Source: Brasenia schreberi (lineage: Eukaryota > Streptophyta > Magnoliopsida > Nymphaeales > Cabombaceae). From it: DNA of 64,000 nucleotides. Position numbers and translations under genes: made by a program. Location: positions 930,001 through 994,000 of the forward strand of contig JAYKKT010000056.1 in the NCBI GenBank assembly GCA_036023115.1, read 5' to 3'. Under the pieces are notes generated by a model. The model saw only the letters and a list, made by a program, of their open reading frames with translations, was not told the DNA's origin and did no database searches. Positions 18,319 to 30,735 of this stretch are shown here, in pieces (the first letter of the stretch is position 1; every line of letters begins with the position of its first letter).

Positions 18319-18891
18319 CTAATTTGTTTCTAATAACCTCATTATGTATACGGTCTTTCTTGTATGACCACTCATCCATCTCAACATCTTCATTTCTGTC
18401 ACAGACATCTTTTGTACATGTTGATGATTAACTGCCCAACACTCAGAACCATAAAACATAGCAGGCCTAACTGCTGCTCTATAATATTTACATTTTAATT
18501 TTAATGGTATCTTCTTATCACAAAGAATACCTGATGCTCCTCTCCATTTTAACCAACCAGCATTAATTCTATGTGTAACATCTCCATCAACTCTTCCATC
18601 ACTTTGAAAAATTGACCCTAGGTATTTAAAACTTTCCTTTTGGGGAATGCAATGTGTGCCAATTTTAATTTCTATGTCCTCTGAAGTAGCCAAATGATCA
18701 AACTTACATTTCATATATTCTGTCTTTGTTCTACTAAGTCGGAGGCCTTTGTTTTCTAATGTTTCTCTCCATAGTTCCAATTTTCTATTAACTTTTTCCT
18801 TAGACTCCTCCACTAATACAATGTCATCTGCAAATAACATACACCAAGGTACTTCATCTTGAATATGTTTTGTTAACTCATCCATCACCAT
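18319..18891 (-). pseudogene. LINE-C reverse transcriptase, C-terminal part
   Basis: About 190 residues with the catalytic FADD box (WCMLFADDIVLVEE), then GLRLSRTKTEYMKCKFDH, FKYLGSIFQSDG, MFYGSECWAVNHQH and RWMSGHTRK. A one-base loss near 18355 ends it before the conserved tail (RGRGRPQKCWK), which is still readable in other frames down to about 18090. Confidence 0.9.
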
Positions 18892-19024
18892 TATAAATAA
18901 GTATGGACTTAAAGTTATCCTTGATGTAACCCAATATTAACTTCAAAGAAGTCTGTCGTTCCTTCATGAGTCCTCACACATGTTTTTGCACCATCATACA
19001 TGTCTCTTATAAGGTTAATATATG

Positions 19025-20197
19025 TCAACGGGATACCTCTTTTTCCAAAGTTCTCCAAAGAACCTCCCTCGGTACCCTATCATAAGCTTTTTCTAGATCA
19101 ATAAATATCATGTGAAGGTCTTTCTTTTTTGCTCTAAAATGTTCCATAAGACGTCTCAAAAGGTGGATCGCTTCAATAGTAGATCTACCTGGCATAAATC
19201 CAAATTGGTTCTCTGTTGTACTTGATACTTGTCTTAACCTACGTTCGATAATTCTTTCCCATAATTTCATAGTATGACTCATTAACTTGATACCTCGATA
19301 ATTTGAACAATTTTGAATGTCTCCCTTGTTCTTATATACAGGTATAAGTGTACTTGCTCTCCATTCCTCGGGCATCTTTTGGTTTTTCCATATTTCATTA
19401 AATAGTCTTGTGAGCCAAGTGATTCCTATTTCTCCTAGTATTTTCCAAACTTCTATAGGAATATTATCTAGTCCTACCGATTTACCACTCTTCATATGTT
19501 TAAGAGCCTCTTTGACTTCATTCTTTTGAATACGTCGGTAGAAATTGTGGTTTATATACTTTTCTGACTTGGCTAAATCTCCTAAACTAATACTAACATC
19601 CTTATTTTCATTAAAAAGATTATAAAAATAGTTTTTCCATCTATTTCTTATATCATCATTTGCCACTAGAATTTTTTCATCCTCGTCTTTTATGCATCTA
19701 ATATAATTAAGATCTTTAGTTTTCTTATCTCTAGCCCTAGCTATCCTAAAAATATCTCTTTCACCCTCTTTTGAGTTGAGTTTTTTATATAAGTCCTCCC
19801 AAATCTTAGCTTTTGCTTCACTAACGGCCTTTTTTGCTTCCTTCTTTGCTTTCTTATAAGCTTCTAAAGTTTCACTAGTTTTCTTAGCATAATGTAATTT
19901 GTAACATGCCCTCTTTGCCTTGATTTTATTTTGTACTACTTCACTCCACCACCAAGCTTCTTTTTGTGCCGGTACACCTCCCTTAGATACCCCTAACACA
20001 TCTTTCGCCTCTTTCCTAATATGTATAGCCATATTGTTCCACATATCACAGGGTGTGCCAACATAATTCCAAACATCTCCTTGAAGGACTTTCTGTTTAA
20101 ATATATCTTCTTTCTCGCTTTTAAGGTTCCACCATTTAGTCCGAATAGCTCGATGCACTCTTTTCTTCTTTGTCCATTTTTTTATTTGTAAATCCAT
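19025..20197 (-). pseudogene. LINE-C reverse transcriptase, N-terminal and core part
   Basis: About 390 residues. A lysine-rich linker contains [16 protein letters not shown], followed by RT motifs: IPVYKNKGD and [40 protein letters not shown], then motif [16 protein letters not shown] with its catalytic Asp. A missing base or bases in the T-run near 19040 end the frame. Confidence 0.9.
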
Positions 20198-20238
20198 AAC
20201 TAAAAGTCGATGTTGGGTGGTTAAGCTTTCTCCTGGAA

Positions 20239-21189
20239 TTACCTTACAATCTTTACAACACGCTCTATCTTTTTTCTACAAATAAAGTAATCAATTTGTG
20301 TTTGTGATAAGCCACTCTTATAAGTAATTAAATGTTCATCTCGTTTTTTGAAGATTGTATTGACTATGAAGAGATCAAATGACATAGCAAAATTTAAAAT
20401 CTCCCTACCTTCCTCGTTTATATCCCCATAACCAAAGTTTCCATGAATCCCTTGATATCCTAATGCCTCTTTACCGACATGTCCATTTAAATCTCCTCCT
20501 AAACAAATCATCTCCCTTTGTGGAATCTTTTGAAACACCTTATCTAACTCTTCCCAAAAAACTGTCTTTATACTATCTTCTAGTCCTACTTGGGGTGCGT
20601 AAGCACAAACTATATTCAAAACCTCTACTCCTAACACTAATTTCAATGTCATGATTCGGTCACCATATCGTTGTATGTCTACTACACTCTCCTTTAAATC
20701 TTTATTTATGATAATACCAACTCCGTTTCGGGCCTTTTCTTTACCTGAGTACCATAATTTAAAACCTGTATCCTCTATCTCCTTTGCTTTTTCTCCAACC
20801 CATTTTGTCTCTTGTAAACATAGAATATGAATCTTTCTTCGAATCATAGTATCTACCACCTCCATTAGCTTACCCGATAATGTTCCAATATTCCAAGAAC
20901 CAATACGAATCTTATTATCTAGGACTAGCTTCCTTACCCCCCGCATCCGTCCATAATCAAAATGCGGAGACCCTCTCTGAAAATTTTTCACTACATTCGG
21001 GTGGCAATGTAGCGGGACTAACTTCTTTACCCACACCCGTCCATGATGTGGGAACCCTCTCTGCAATTGATTCACTACATTCGGGCGAAAATGTAGTGGC
21101 CCTTGCTTACTTCTTACTGCATTCGGGCTCTGCAGCACGTCGCTAGGCGGGGACGCCCCAAAGCAATGCTCATAATTTTTGTAATCCAT
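20239..21189 (-). pseudogene. LINE-C endonuclease domain
   Basis: About 316 residues starting MDYKNYEHCFGASPP. The N-terminal 90 residues contain two imperfect repeats (HFRPNVVNQLQRG and HCHPNVVKNFQRG). The apurinic/apyrimidinic-type endonuclease follows with RIGSWNIGTLSG, LCLQETKW (catalytic Glu), CAYAPQ, LGGDLNGHVG (Asp and Asn) and [12 protein letters not shown] one-base shift near 20270 breaks the link to the downstream RT. Confidence 0.9.
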
Positions 21190-21304
21190 GTTGTAGAAAT
21201 CCGACGAAGTTTTACGCTGGCTGTCGGAAGCCTAACACAACCCTCCTCCTTTATCCGGGCTTGGGACCGGCAATGCAAGGTTGATCCCTTACATGGGCGG
21301 AGTT

Positions 21305-21319
21305 AAGGGAGTAGATTAT
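21305..21319 (+). repeat. Target-site duplication of LINE-C, right
   Basis: Exact copy of 18018-18032. Confidence 0.95.
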
Positions 21320-22621
21320 GTAGATACATATTTCTCTATTATGAAATTTGCATATGTAAGGATTATTCTTGCTATCTTTATATTATATAATTTGAATTTA
21401 TATCAGCTTGATATGAAAACTTCCTTTTTAAATGATAATTTAAATGAAATTATTTATATGCAACAACTAGAAGGACTTGTTTTTGAAAGCTAGGATGATA
21501 AATAATATAGATTGAAGAAATCCATTTATGACCTTAAACAATTACCTAGTCAATGATATTTGATTTTTCAAAATGCCATTTTGGAACTTGGGTTTGTTGC
21601 TAACGAACTTTACTATTATCTATATGTTTGGAAAAGTGGGACCTACTTTGTTATTCTATCTTTGCATATACATGACATATTGTTGGTTGAGAATGACAAT
21701 GAAATTATCGTTAAAATCAACTCATAGTTAAACTCTAAGTTTGAGATGAAGGGATATAGAAGAGATCATATATTATAGGTATAAAGATTTCTCGTGATAA
21801 AGAATCTAAACTTTGTATTTGAGTCAAGAGAGATATTGATTATATCATCAAGAAGTTGAGAATGGGTGATTGCAAACGTAAAAATGCACTTGTTCCTAAA
21901 GGAGTCAAATTGAGTAAAGTTGATTATCCTAGTGAGGAACATAATAAGCCTAATGTTCTTTATCCATAAGTTGTGGGCAGCTCGATGTATGCTATGTTGC
22001 ATAGAAGATCAAATATTTGCTTTGTTGTTGTCTTGTGAATAGATATTAAAGTAATTCTAGTTAGCAATACTAGGTTGTTGTAAAAAGAAATCTAATATAT
22101 CTTAAAGGAACAAAATATTTAAAGTTAGGCTTTAAAGCATATGAATTAAAATTGGTTGGATACTTAAATGCTCACTATTTTGAGAGTAATGATAGTAACA
22201 AATAAACTTCTGGTTAAATATTCATATTTGGAGGTAGTATTGTTTTTTGGGCTTGTAACAAACAGGATTTGTAGCATTATATACATAAGAAGGTGAATGT
22301 GTTGTTTGCAGTATAACTGTAACTAATATCATTGAGATAAATTGCTTCATTTATCTTTTAAAGTTGGATTAGCCAATGATGCGGTTGTTATGTATTGTGA
22401 TAACAATGTAACAATCACTTTAATAAAAAAATAGAGTTGACAGCTCTAAAAGCAAGCATATAATGTTTAAATATCACTATGTTCATGATATACTTTAAAA
22501 AAATGAAATATTTGTATATTATATATCAATTAAAAACATGTTGATTGATCCCTTTACTAAAGATAGTTTTGAAGATCTATTTACAAAACATGTTACTCAC
22601 ATAGGTTTGAGATATGCCTAG
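21320..22621 (+). pseudogene. Copia-1 RT and RNase H remnants
   Basis: Resumes the Copia RT exactly where LINE-C interrupted it. It reads DYVDTYFS, then YQLDMKTSFLNDNL and IIYMQQLEG (the family pattern is QMDVKTAFLNG...EEIYM), then RNase H text (YCDNNVTITLI near 22395) and the C-terminal MLIDPFTKDSFEDL, ending at a stop at 22619-22621. Multiple stops and shifts. Confidence 0.8.
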
Positions 22622-22810
22622 AGTCTTAATGTAAAAACACCTAGTTTGGTTGTTATGCAGTAAAGTGTATCGATTACAGAAAATCACATAGCATGTATAA
22701 GTTATAATGCTTGTGCAACTGAAAAATGATACAAATTAAAAATCTACAAAATAATGGGAGGAAATCTATCTGGCTCATGTGGTCAAGTGGGAGATATAAA
22801 TAAAAGAAAG

Positions 22811-23137
22811 TGGTCACATTAGGCCTCCAAATGCACTCACCCAAAATTCAAGAAGAAAGAGCCTTCTTTCCTGATTTCGGAGATTCGGTTTTTGACAAAT
22901 AAACAAAAGATTACAAAATAGTTTTGCTTTGAAGCTCTATCTTCGAATAGCAAAAATAGAAAACCTACTAAGGGAATACAAAGGAGAAAGACTAAGAAAA
23001 ACAAATAATTAATATACAAAAAAAGTAGCATGAACTCCTCTCTAGAAAAACTTATTGGAAAGAAACCATCTTCTTCTTCAATCTTTCTCTTTTTGCTTCT
23101 ACTCTGCATTCAATCTATTCAACATCAACATCCTCAA

Positions 23138-23138
<1 letters not shown>
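22811..23138 (+). repeat. Copia-1 3' LTR, 3' end lost
   Basis: Begins TGGTCACATTAGGCC directly after a purine tract. It follows the 5' LTR to CAACATCCT, then passes into an AT microsatellite; the last roughly 25 bases of the LTR are not present. Confidence 0.8.
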
Positions 23139-23174
<36 letters not shown>

Positions 23175-23229
23175 GTATATATGTATATATATATGTATAT
23201 ATTATATATGTATATATATATATATGTAT

Positions 23230-23275
<46 letters not shown>

Positions 23276-23310
23276 GTATATATATGTATATATACATGTA
23301 TATATATAAG
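23139..23310. repeat. (AT/GT) microsatellite
   Basis: Long run of TATA with interspersed TATG units. It creates spurious Tyr/Ile-rich reading frames on both strands. Confidence 0.95.
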
Positions 23311-23465
23311 AATACCACCACAAGAGGAGAGGTAGGTTTGGAAAAAGGAACTTTAAATTCGTAAATTCGTTGAGTTTGGTAAACATAAATGCAAAGGATT
23401 ATGTGCCATCAGATAATTTAGATGTAAGTCTGGATTTTATCAAGATATATATGAGGTTATAAACA

Positions 23466-23489
23466 TACATATATATATATATATGTATG

Positions 23490-23575
<86 letters not shown>

Positions 23576-23590
23576 TGTATGTGTGTGTGA
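23466..23590. repeat. (AT)n(GTAT)n(GT)n microsatellite
   Basis: An AT run, then about eight GTAT units, then GT units. Confidence 0.95.
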
Positions 23591-24479
23591 TGCTTCTATT
23601 TAGTTCTCGTGGTTAGGTTCCAACCTTGGAACCCTGAACTGAACCATGAGATTTTTTTCTTACTAGAATCAAACCATTTAACATTTGGAACCAAACCAGA
23701 TTGCCAGTTGGGTTTGGTTTGGTTTCATTAGTTCCTTGAACACCCTTATGTAGAACTAGGTAGACATGTCTAGTTCTTGTTTGACCACTGAACTGCCAAA
23801 AACAATTAAATAATGTACACATTTGGAAAAAACAAAAATATTTTTTTTGGAACTCGTAGTTCTGGTTCTTTGCCTATTTGGGGTCATATTAGAACCACTT
23901 GGTTTGGTTCTGAACAGGACATATATAGGTTTAGGGGAATTTGGTAGGCGATACCAGTAGAAAGAGAGAGAGTTAACGGGGCAAGAGAGGAAACTAGGGA
24001 GTTGAGAGATAGCTTGGAACTATCATCAACATGTGTCGAAAAAGATTAAATTTTCAAATACAAAAAATATGAAAGCTAATTTTGTAAACTTTTGGTCTGC
24101 ATCTTGATAGAGACCCCAGATTGCTTCCTACACTACCAAAAGTAGAGTCAATGCATATCTTTCCTCTTGATCTGCATCTAACTTTGGGACTTTTCACAAT
24201 TTCCATTGTCAAAGCCTCCAACTGCATGCATGTTTGACGTCGCTTTGCAAAAGTTGTTGTAATGACCACATCGAGAACCATCAAATGCACTCTCTTTGGA
24301 GAATCAAGATTGCCAAGGATGAAAGAAAGGAAATCCATGTCAACATTTTACAATTCTATAGTTAATGAACCCCATGCATCCAACTCCACTTAGCATGGGA
24401 TAAACTTGGTTTGGTTTTGAGTCTGACATATGCAGACTTCATCAATGTGACCGAATGTCATGTTGGGTTATTTTTACAA
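23591..24479. other. Intergenic DNA, possible decayed repeat
   Basis: Rich in GGTTTGGTTT and GGTTCC motifs (23610-23930), as seen in some MITEs, but no second end or TSD could be placed. A 94-residue minus-strand frame at 24054-24338 has no recognisable domain and is probably chance. Confidence 0.4.
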
Positions 24480-24930
24480 TACTTCTGAAGGGTTATGGTA
24501 GTCACATTGTAAAGCTAGTTTTTGGGTGATAATTATATTCTTTAGTAGCATTTAATAGTTGTAATTTATGGTGCAATTAATAGTCATGTTGTAGCACTAA
24601 AAGCTACTCCTTGACTAGTAATTGCACTCATTAGTAGCTCTTGATAGTGGTTGTAATTTATCATGTAATTAGTTATCATATTATGACACTAAAAGCTACC
24701 TCTTGAATGATAATTATACTCATTAGTACCACATGATAGTGATTGTAACTTATACAATTAGCAGTCATGTTGTGCTACTAAAAGTTACTTCCTTGAGTGA
24801 TAATTATACTCATTAGTAACACTTAATAATGATTATAACATATAGTAAAATTAACAACCATGTTGTATTAAAACCCACTTTCTCGAGTGAAAATTATCCT
24901 CATTAGTAGCATCACATAGTTACATCTTCA
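24480..24930. repeat. Minisatellite, about 90-bp unit, five diverged copies
   Basis: Each unit contains a GTCATGTTGT-like block, then CACTAAAAGCTAC, GATAATTATACTCATTAGTA and GATTGTAATTTAT. Copies of the first block lie near 24499, 24581, 24672, 24762 and 24855, so the period is 82-93 bases. Units are diverged and AT-rich, and no reading frame runs through them. Confidence 0.85.
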
Positions 24931-25329
24931 CTGTGTCTATATATAGTGGTGGTGTTAAATGAGATTTATCCAATTTTTTTCCTACTGTATAAGTCCTTTC
25001 ATACTCAAATTCAAAACAATTTAAAAGTTCTATTGTAGTGTTAATTGAACTTATAACATTATCATCTTTATCTTTTCAATGTCTAAGACTCAGTTGCATT
25101 TGTATAAGACGAACTAAGGTTCTTCGTTGCATCTTGAAAGTATTTACCGAGCCCTATTGCACACAATTATTTGATATTGATGACGATAAATAAACCTAAA
25201 GATTAGCTTTTATCATGCCTCAAAGAATAATGTTATTCTAACTTGTTTTTTTAGGGTGTTAAATCTAATTTCTTGGGTGACAACTACAAAAGAAACCATA
25301 CTACCTACAAGATCTCAACATCAACAATC

Positions 25330-27370
25330 TTTAAGCTTGTTTGGTTAAGATGGTTATTTCTCTTCGAAAGATGATATCCGACTTTATTAAGCTAGATAGG
25401 TTTGATAGTAGAAATTTCTTACAGTGCCAAAACAATATGCACTTCTTTCAATGAGACTCTTGGAGAAGATCATAAATGACAAAAGTAGGACAATGACAAT
25501 TATATTTGCATGGGTCACATCCTCAACATGTGAGATGCTTATTTGACACATATCAAACATCGATATATGCCCTTTCTATCATATATAAGAAAAACCAAGT
25601 GTCAATTCCCTTAATAAGTATGGGTTTAAAGTGTATTTCAAGAAGATAAATTTATTTTGTCTAAAGAAAGCATGTTTATTAGGAAGGGTTACTTATGTTG
25701 GTTTCCTTATCAATAATAAGGATGTTGCTTCTACTTACATTCTGACTCATCTAATTTGTGGTATTCTTGTTTGAGACGTATGAACTTTAAAAAATTATAT
25801 GACATGATTGAAAAAGATTTGGTTCTAAAAATTGAAAAGTGAATATATTCAGTGTTATCCATATCGTGGGAAGCCACGATACAATACCGTATCATACGAT
25901 ATGGTACCTACGATACGGGCGATACGCCAAAAAAAAATTCAATTTTTTTTTTAATTCTTTTTTGTTGGTTTCTGGCCTCTCTTCGCCTCTCTTCACTTTC
26001 CTATGCTTGTAATTTGGGTTTATAATTTTATTTATTGAATAAAAATAATTTATAAATAAATAAAAATTGTGACAAAATCATTTTCCTTTCTATTGCCAAC
26101 TTTTAGGTATATTTCTGCTAGCAGTTTCTAATTCATGAGATCGCAAACAATTAAAAACATTTGGTTGTCTCGGTTAATTGAGTGGGCATTTCACAACTTC
26201 ACTATTTTAGGGTTCACCTTACGTGACTTCCATTGAGTTGAACATGATCAACGTGTGTGAGGCTTAACTCAGTCTGTGAAGTGAGAAATGAAGCTCAAGC
26301 ATTAGTTAAAAAGCTAGTCGTAAGAGAAAAAGGGATATCATCAAGTAATAATATCACATCACTGAGGTGTCATAGAGTCAATAATCAAAGAAATTGAGCT
26401 CATTGTTTTGCTCACATATGAAAATTAGCAAATATGACAACTACATGTACAAAGATAGCAATTTGCTAATTTTGATATATTAGATGAGTGGATTATGGAA
26501 GATAACGAAAAAAATGCACTCCTAATCGAAGAAGACATTGCATGAATTAATTTGAAGTGCAACAACATCATTAAGGAGATGAAGATTTTCATTTTAAAGC
26601 AGAAGGTGATGAGAAACTTTGAATCTTTATCAAGTAGAAGATGAAGATTATTTAGTTAATAATCCTGATACAAATTTACAATATGTAAAATGTAAATGTA
26701 TTTCATTTTTTGCTTCAAAATATGTAATTTTGGATGCAATTGTTCAATGTTTAATGTACAATCTGTGTTAAACTTTGCATTATATGAATTTAAAGCAATT
26801 ATCAGATTTTTTCAAGTTTTTTTTCGAATTTTTACTAATTTTCTTGATTTTTTAAATAATTTTTATATTATTTTAATATTAAAGTACGATACAATACGCC
26901 CATATCGTGGAGCCTAGCGATACGCAATACGATACGCGTCAGACAACACTGAATATATTCATGACTTACATGCATACCAAAATCATTAGACTCATATTTC
27001 CAAGAATTGAAGGAAGTTCTCAAATTTTAAATTTAACTAATTTAAATGTTTGTGATTTGCATGGTTGGCCAACAATAGGAGATAAAAGATACTTTGTAAC
27101 TTTTATTGATAATTGCAATAAAGTTTTAAAAAAAGTTTAAGATTTTCAAAACTCGAGTGGAACTTTAAAACGAAACTTTTCTTAAGTGTTTGAGAACCAA
27201 TAGGAGAGAAAAATACTATAATTTTTAGTCTATATAAATCATCCATTAAACTACAATTCTAAAGTAATTGGTTGTAAACATATTTTCAAAAAGAAAAAAA
27301 AGTTGATACAATCATTGATACATTTAAAGTTAGGTTTGTTGTTATGAATTTTTCTTAAAAGGAGTATTTC
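25330..27370 (+). mobile_element. Copia-4: decayed Ty1/copia remnant
   Basis: Fragments in several frames follow Copia order: gag-like FIKLDRFDSRNFLQCQ (about 25385), pre-integrase MNFKKLYDMIEKDL (about 25785), then on the far side of a hAT insertion integrase CDLHGWPTIGDKRYFVTFIDN (27050-27110), and an RT-start-like stretch (KVDTIIDTFKVRFVV, about 27300). LTRs are not recognisable. It ends at an AT microsatellite and is wholly degenerate. Confidence 0.65.
25850..26951 (+). mobile_element. Non-autonomous hAT deletion derivative
   Basis: A 1,102-bp element with an 8-bp TSD, AATATATT (25842-25849 and 26952-26959). Termini are CAGTGTTATCC and the inverted GACAACACTG. The subterminal DNA is rich in GTATCG and CGATAC. 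Internally it keeps a decayed 3' end of the transposase gene (WIMED-type region near 26490 and the AT-rich 3' UTR) that matches 48700-49130 of the nearly complete element at 45895-49245. It lacks the BED finger, the core and the dimerisation region. Confidence 0.9.
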
Positions 27371-27386
27371 TTTCTCTCTTTATGTA

Positions 27387-27390
<4 letters not shown>

Positions 27391-27474
<84 letters not shown>
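27391..27474. repeat. (AT)42 microsatellite
   Basis: Perfect AT run of about 84 bases. Confidence 0.95.
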
Positions 27475-27477
<3 letters not shown>

Positions 27478-27884
27478 GAACACCTATATTAAAAAGATAC
27501 TAACTAAGTGATTAAAATTCAAAAGTATATGAAGTGAGTCCTAAGCCTTTCAATCATCGAAAATAAAAAAAATAAATGGAGTAAGAATAAAGAAGCAAAG
27601 ATATGGTAGAATTTTGATCCAAAGATTCGATCCAATGTTTTTTATCAACACAAACCTTGATTAAAATTTGTTTAAGAATTGCATAAGGGATTGCTGGAAT
27701 CCAATAATACAACTCAAGACAGCTGCTACCTCACTTTGAGAGACTCTTACACAAAAATTCATGTCTCAACATAGCAGCAGTGAAATAAATAAATGTCACA
27801 CCCCTTTTTCAGCAAAGTCGTCGTAAAACACAAAACTTCACTTAAGATAGAAACATTCAGCTAATATGTGAAGTCTGAATAATA

Positions 27885-29195
27885 TGATACCTCTCATTTT
27901 CAAGGTTTCCTTAGCACCTTATCGTGAGCTTTTTTTAGATCAATAAGTATCTTGTAAAGTCGTTTTTGTATAAACTTGACAATAAGACCCATGTCATTCC
28001 TTTTATGCAATCCATATTTGGTGGCCACCATACTTTTATAAGAACTAGATGAATGACAACTCATAAGTTCTCCTTGTATTATAGATATGTTCATTGTTTA
28101 GGTATTTTGAACTCATACTGCTTGATCACTTTGTTTGATTAGTTTGGCCATCATCAATTAAGCTTGGTTACTCACAAGGACCTTTTTTGGACATAGAGGC
28201 AAAAGAAGTTGCATATATATTAAGTATAAATGACCCACGAGACAATACTTGGGAGGCATAAAGTTGATGTTACTTTCGCCCTCAACACTTTGACATCCAG
28301 GCAATATGTCTATATGAGTGTGACAACTATATGGATTTTGTGTCGCTCAAACGCAGCAATTTTTGTTGAGAGACTCGATGCAGTAGTATTAGGTTTGTCC
28401 TTCAGCAAATAGACACCAAGAAGCAATGACCTTGTTGTAAGTGAAGTGAGATTTGTTTATCCTTTTACACTTGTTTATATTATAGTTTTTTATATTATAT
28501 AAAAACTAATTATCTTCCTTTCTTGCATTCATAAAAGAAAATGCCAAACAAATTCTTATTAGTTGGTATAAATTGAACAATCTCAAGAAAAAATATCTTA
28601 TATCTATTTGTCTTATATGTGAAATCAAGCTCCACAACCTTTGGATATACACCAAAATGATTGAAGTGGAGAAGGATGAACAAAAACAATATCACTAATT
28701 CAATCTCTCTCTTATCTTATGATGACATGTGCAAAACTTGTGACGATCTATTTGATATAAAAGTTAGTGGAGAAAAGATTAGAAACGACTGATTGTTAAT
28801 CTCTTCTTTTGGGATTTTAAGCCTCGTACTATAAATGTGCTTTAATGTGAATATATTTGAGTCATCATGTTGCTTTTATCTCTTCTTTTTGTCAGTTGCT
28901 ACTTAGCATCAATCAATCTACTAAATATACATATACTTTAAGATACAACAGTAGGGTATGATTACGTGTCCTATTAACACAAACTACCTCAAAGAACCAT
29001 CACTTTCATCGTGTCTTTTGAGTAAAAAAATTACCTTTTCCTTACTGGTTTAATGACTACTTTCAACATCAACACATTTCTTACTTCTATACTCTATCAT
29101 TTCTTTCCTATCCAAGCCACTCTTCATCTTTATATTAAATGGGATTATAATGAAAATACTACTATTCTTTCCAATATCTCTTCAATATTTAAGTA
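27885..29195. repeat. Dispersed duplication, copy A
   Basis: Direct repeat of 32610-34160, readable along its length with small indels. Its left end (27885 to about 27985, minus strand) is a piece of RTE-LINE RT (LINE-D; ILIDLKKAHDKVLRKP). The rest is AT-rich non-coding sequence. Being shared by both copies, the LINE piece was already in place when the unit was copied. Confidence 0.85.
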
Positions 29196-29424
29196 CATCT
29201 TGGAATTCTGTCAAGATCTTAAGGTTTTCTTTTCTATATTAGAGGAACCTGCTTCGAGATAAACCCTAGTAGAGAGCATCATTGTGAGTATCTCATCGCC
29301 GCACAATATAAAGCTTCGACATGCCTAAGCCAAAAGGGGTGGATATGCATTCATGGTATATATCCCCTTTCAGCCTCAATCTCACCCTCAAATCTCTTCA
29401 ACATTAACTTGTTATAAAAAGAAA

Positions 29425-30735
29425 ATACAACAACTAAGCCTTTTCCTATACTAGACGGGGTCGGCTACATGGATTCTTTGTTTCCACAGTGCTCTATCAT
29501 GTGTCATGTTAGCAGTTAACTCACAATAAACTAGATCATTCTTTATTGTTTCTTTCCAACACTTTTGTGGTCGTCCTCTACCTCTTTTAATACTTTCCAA
29601 ATTTAGTTTTCCATACCTTCTTAAAGGTTGTTCTTCTGATCTTCTTTGTATATGTCCAAACCATCTTAAACGATATTCTCTCATTTTATCTTCTATTGGT
29701 GTCACTCCTAATTTGTTTCTAATAACCTCATTATGTATACTTGTATGACCACTCATCCATATCAACATTTCATTTCTGTCATAGACATCTTTTGTACATG
29801 TTGATGGTTAACTGTCCAACACTCAGAACCATAAAACATGGCAGGTCTAATTGATGCTCTATAATATTTACCTTCTAACTTTAACGGCATCTTCTTCTTA
29901 TAAAGAATACCTGATGCTGCTATCCATTTTAACCAACCAACATTAATTCTATGCGTAACATCTCCATTAATTCTTCCATCACTCTTAAAAATCGACCCTA
30001 GGTATTTAAAACTTTCCTTTTGGGGGATACAATGTGTGCCAATTTTAATTTCTATGTCCTCTCAAGTAACCAAATGATCAAACTTACATTCCATATATTT
30101 TGTCTTTGTTCTACTAAGTCGAAGGCCTTTGCTTTCTAATGCTTCTCTCCATAGTTCCAAATTTCTATTAACTTTTTCCTTATACTCTTCCACTAAAACA
30201 ATGTCATTTGCAAATAACATACACCAAGGTACTTCATCTTGAATATGTTTTGTTAACTCATCAATCACCATTATAAATAAGTATGGACTTAAAGTTGATC
30301 CTTGATGTAACCCAATTTTAACTTCAAAGAAGTCTGTTATTTCTTCATGAGTCCTCACACATGTTTTTGCACCATCATACATGTCTCTTATAAGGTTAAC
30401 GTATGTCAATGGGATACCACTTTTTTTTAAGGTTCTCCAAAGAACCTCCCTCGATACCCTATCATAAGTTTTTTCTAAATCAATAAATATCATGTGAAGG
30501 TCTTTATTTTTTGCTCTAAAATGTTCTATAAGACGTCTCAAAAGGTGAATCGCTTCAACAGTAGATCTATCTGGCATGAATCCAAATTGGTTCTCTGTTG
30601 TACTTGATACTTATCTTAACCTAGATTCAATAATTCTTTCCCACAATTTCATAGTATGGCTCATTAACTTAATACCTCGATAATTTGCACAATTCTGAAT
30701 GTCTTCCTTGTTCTTATATGTGGGTATAAGTGTTG
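29425..30735 (-). mobile_element. LINE-E: 5'-truncated RTE LINE
   Basis: On the minus strand, reads from the RT region (QNCANYRG-like, then [21 protein letters not shown]) through motif A ([13 protein letters not shown]), the catalytic box (changed to CMLFANDIVLV, so Asp to Asn in FADD), the C-terminal domain (RGRGRPQKCWKETIKND) and the GTTGT tail. Frames at 30062-30577 and 29451-29768 hold most of it. It lacks the endonuclease. It stops at a CT run near 30735. No clear TSD. Confidence 0.88.

Larger units (their letters stand above)
18033..21304 (-). mobile_element. LINE-C: full-length RTE-clade LINE
   Basis: A 3,272-bp non-LTR retrotransposon on the minus strand, bounded by a perfect 15-bp TSD. 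Its 5' end reads AACTCCGCCCATGTAAGGGA and its 3' end is a short (GTT)n tail after GGCTTAGTT. It encodes one long protein with an N-terminal apurinic-type endonuclease and a central reverse transcriptase. This architecture, the lack of a separate ORF1 and the short microsatellite tail fit the RTE clade. Frameshifts (about 20270, 19040, 18912, 18355) split the frame, so this copy is dead, but it is the best full-length reference for the ten other copies here. Confidence 0.93.
13614..23138 (+). mobile_element. Copia-1: decayed Ty1/copia LTR retrotransposon
   Basis: Two diverged direct LTRs (13614-13967 and 22811-23138) flank a degenerate internal region with domain order gag, protease, integrase, reverse transcriptase, RNase H, which is the Copia order. 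An initiator-Met-tRNA-type primer-binding site (TGGTATTAGAGC, 13969-13980) follows the 5' LTR. A purine-rich tract (AAATAAAAGAAAG) lies immediately before the 3' LTR. The element is interrupted by a full-length LINE (18033-21304) and carries a tiny LINE tail (about 16394-16456). Stops and frameshifts in every domain show it is inactive. The LTRs differ by many substitutions and indels, so it is old. A flanking 5-bp TSD could not be identified because microsatellites occupy both borders. Confidence 0.88.

Noticed and set aside
23030..23386. Tyr/Ile-rich reading frames on both strands
   Set aside because: They are translations of an AT microsatellite, not proteins.
13258..23755. A MITE with ends at 13258 (CTACGGGTGCTCATG) and 23738-23755 interrupted by Copia-1
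   Set aside because: The two ends are only partly complementary, and no matching 8-bp flanks were found, so one split element cannot be supported.
24480..24930. Repeat array that could be mistaken for a CRISPR
   Set aside because: Units are about 90 bases, diverged throughout, without constant repeats separated by unique spacers, and the genome is eukaryotic.
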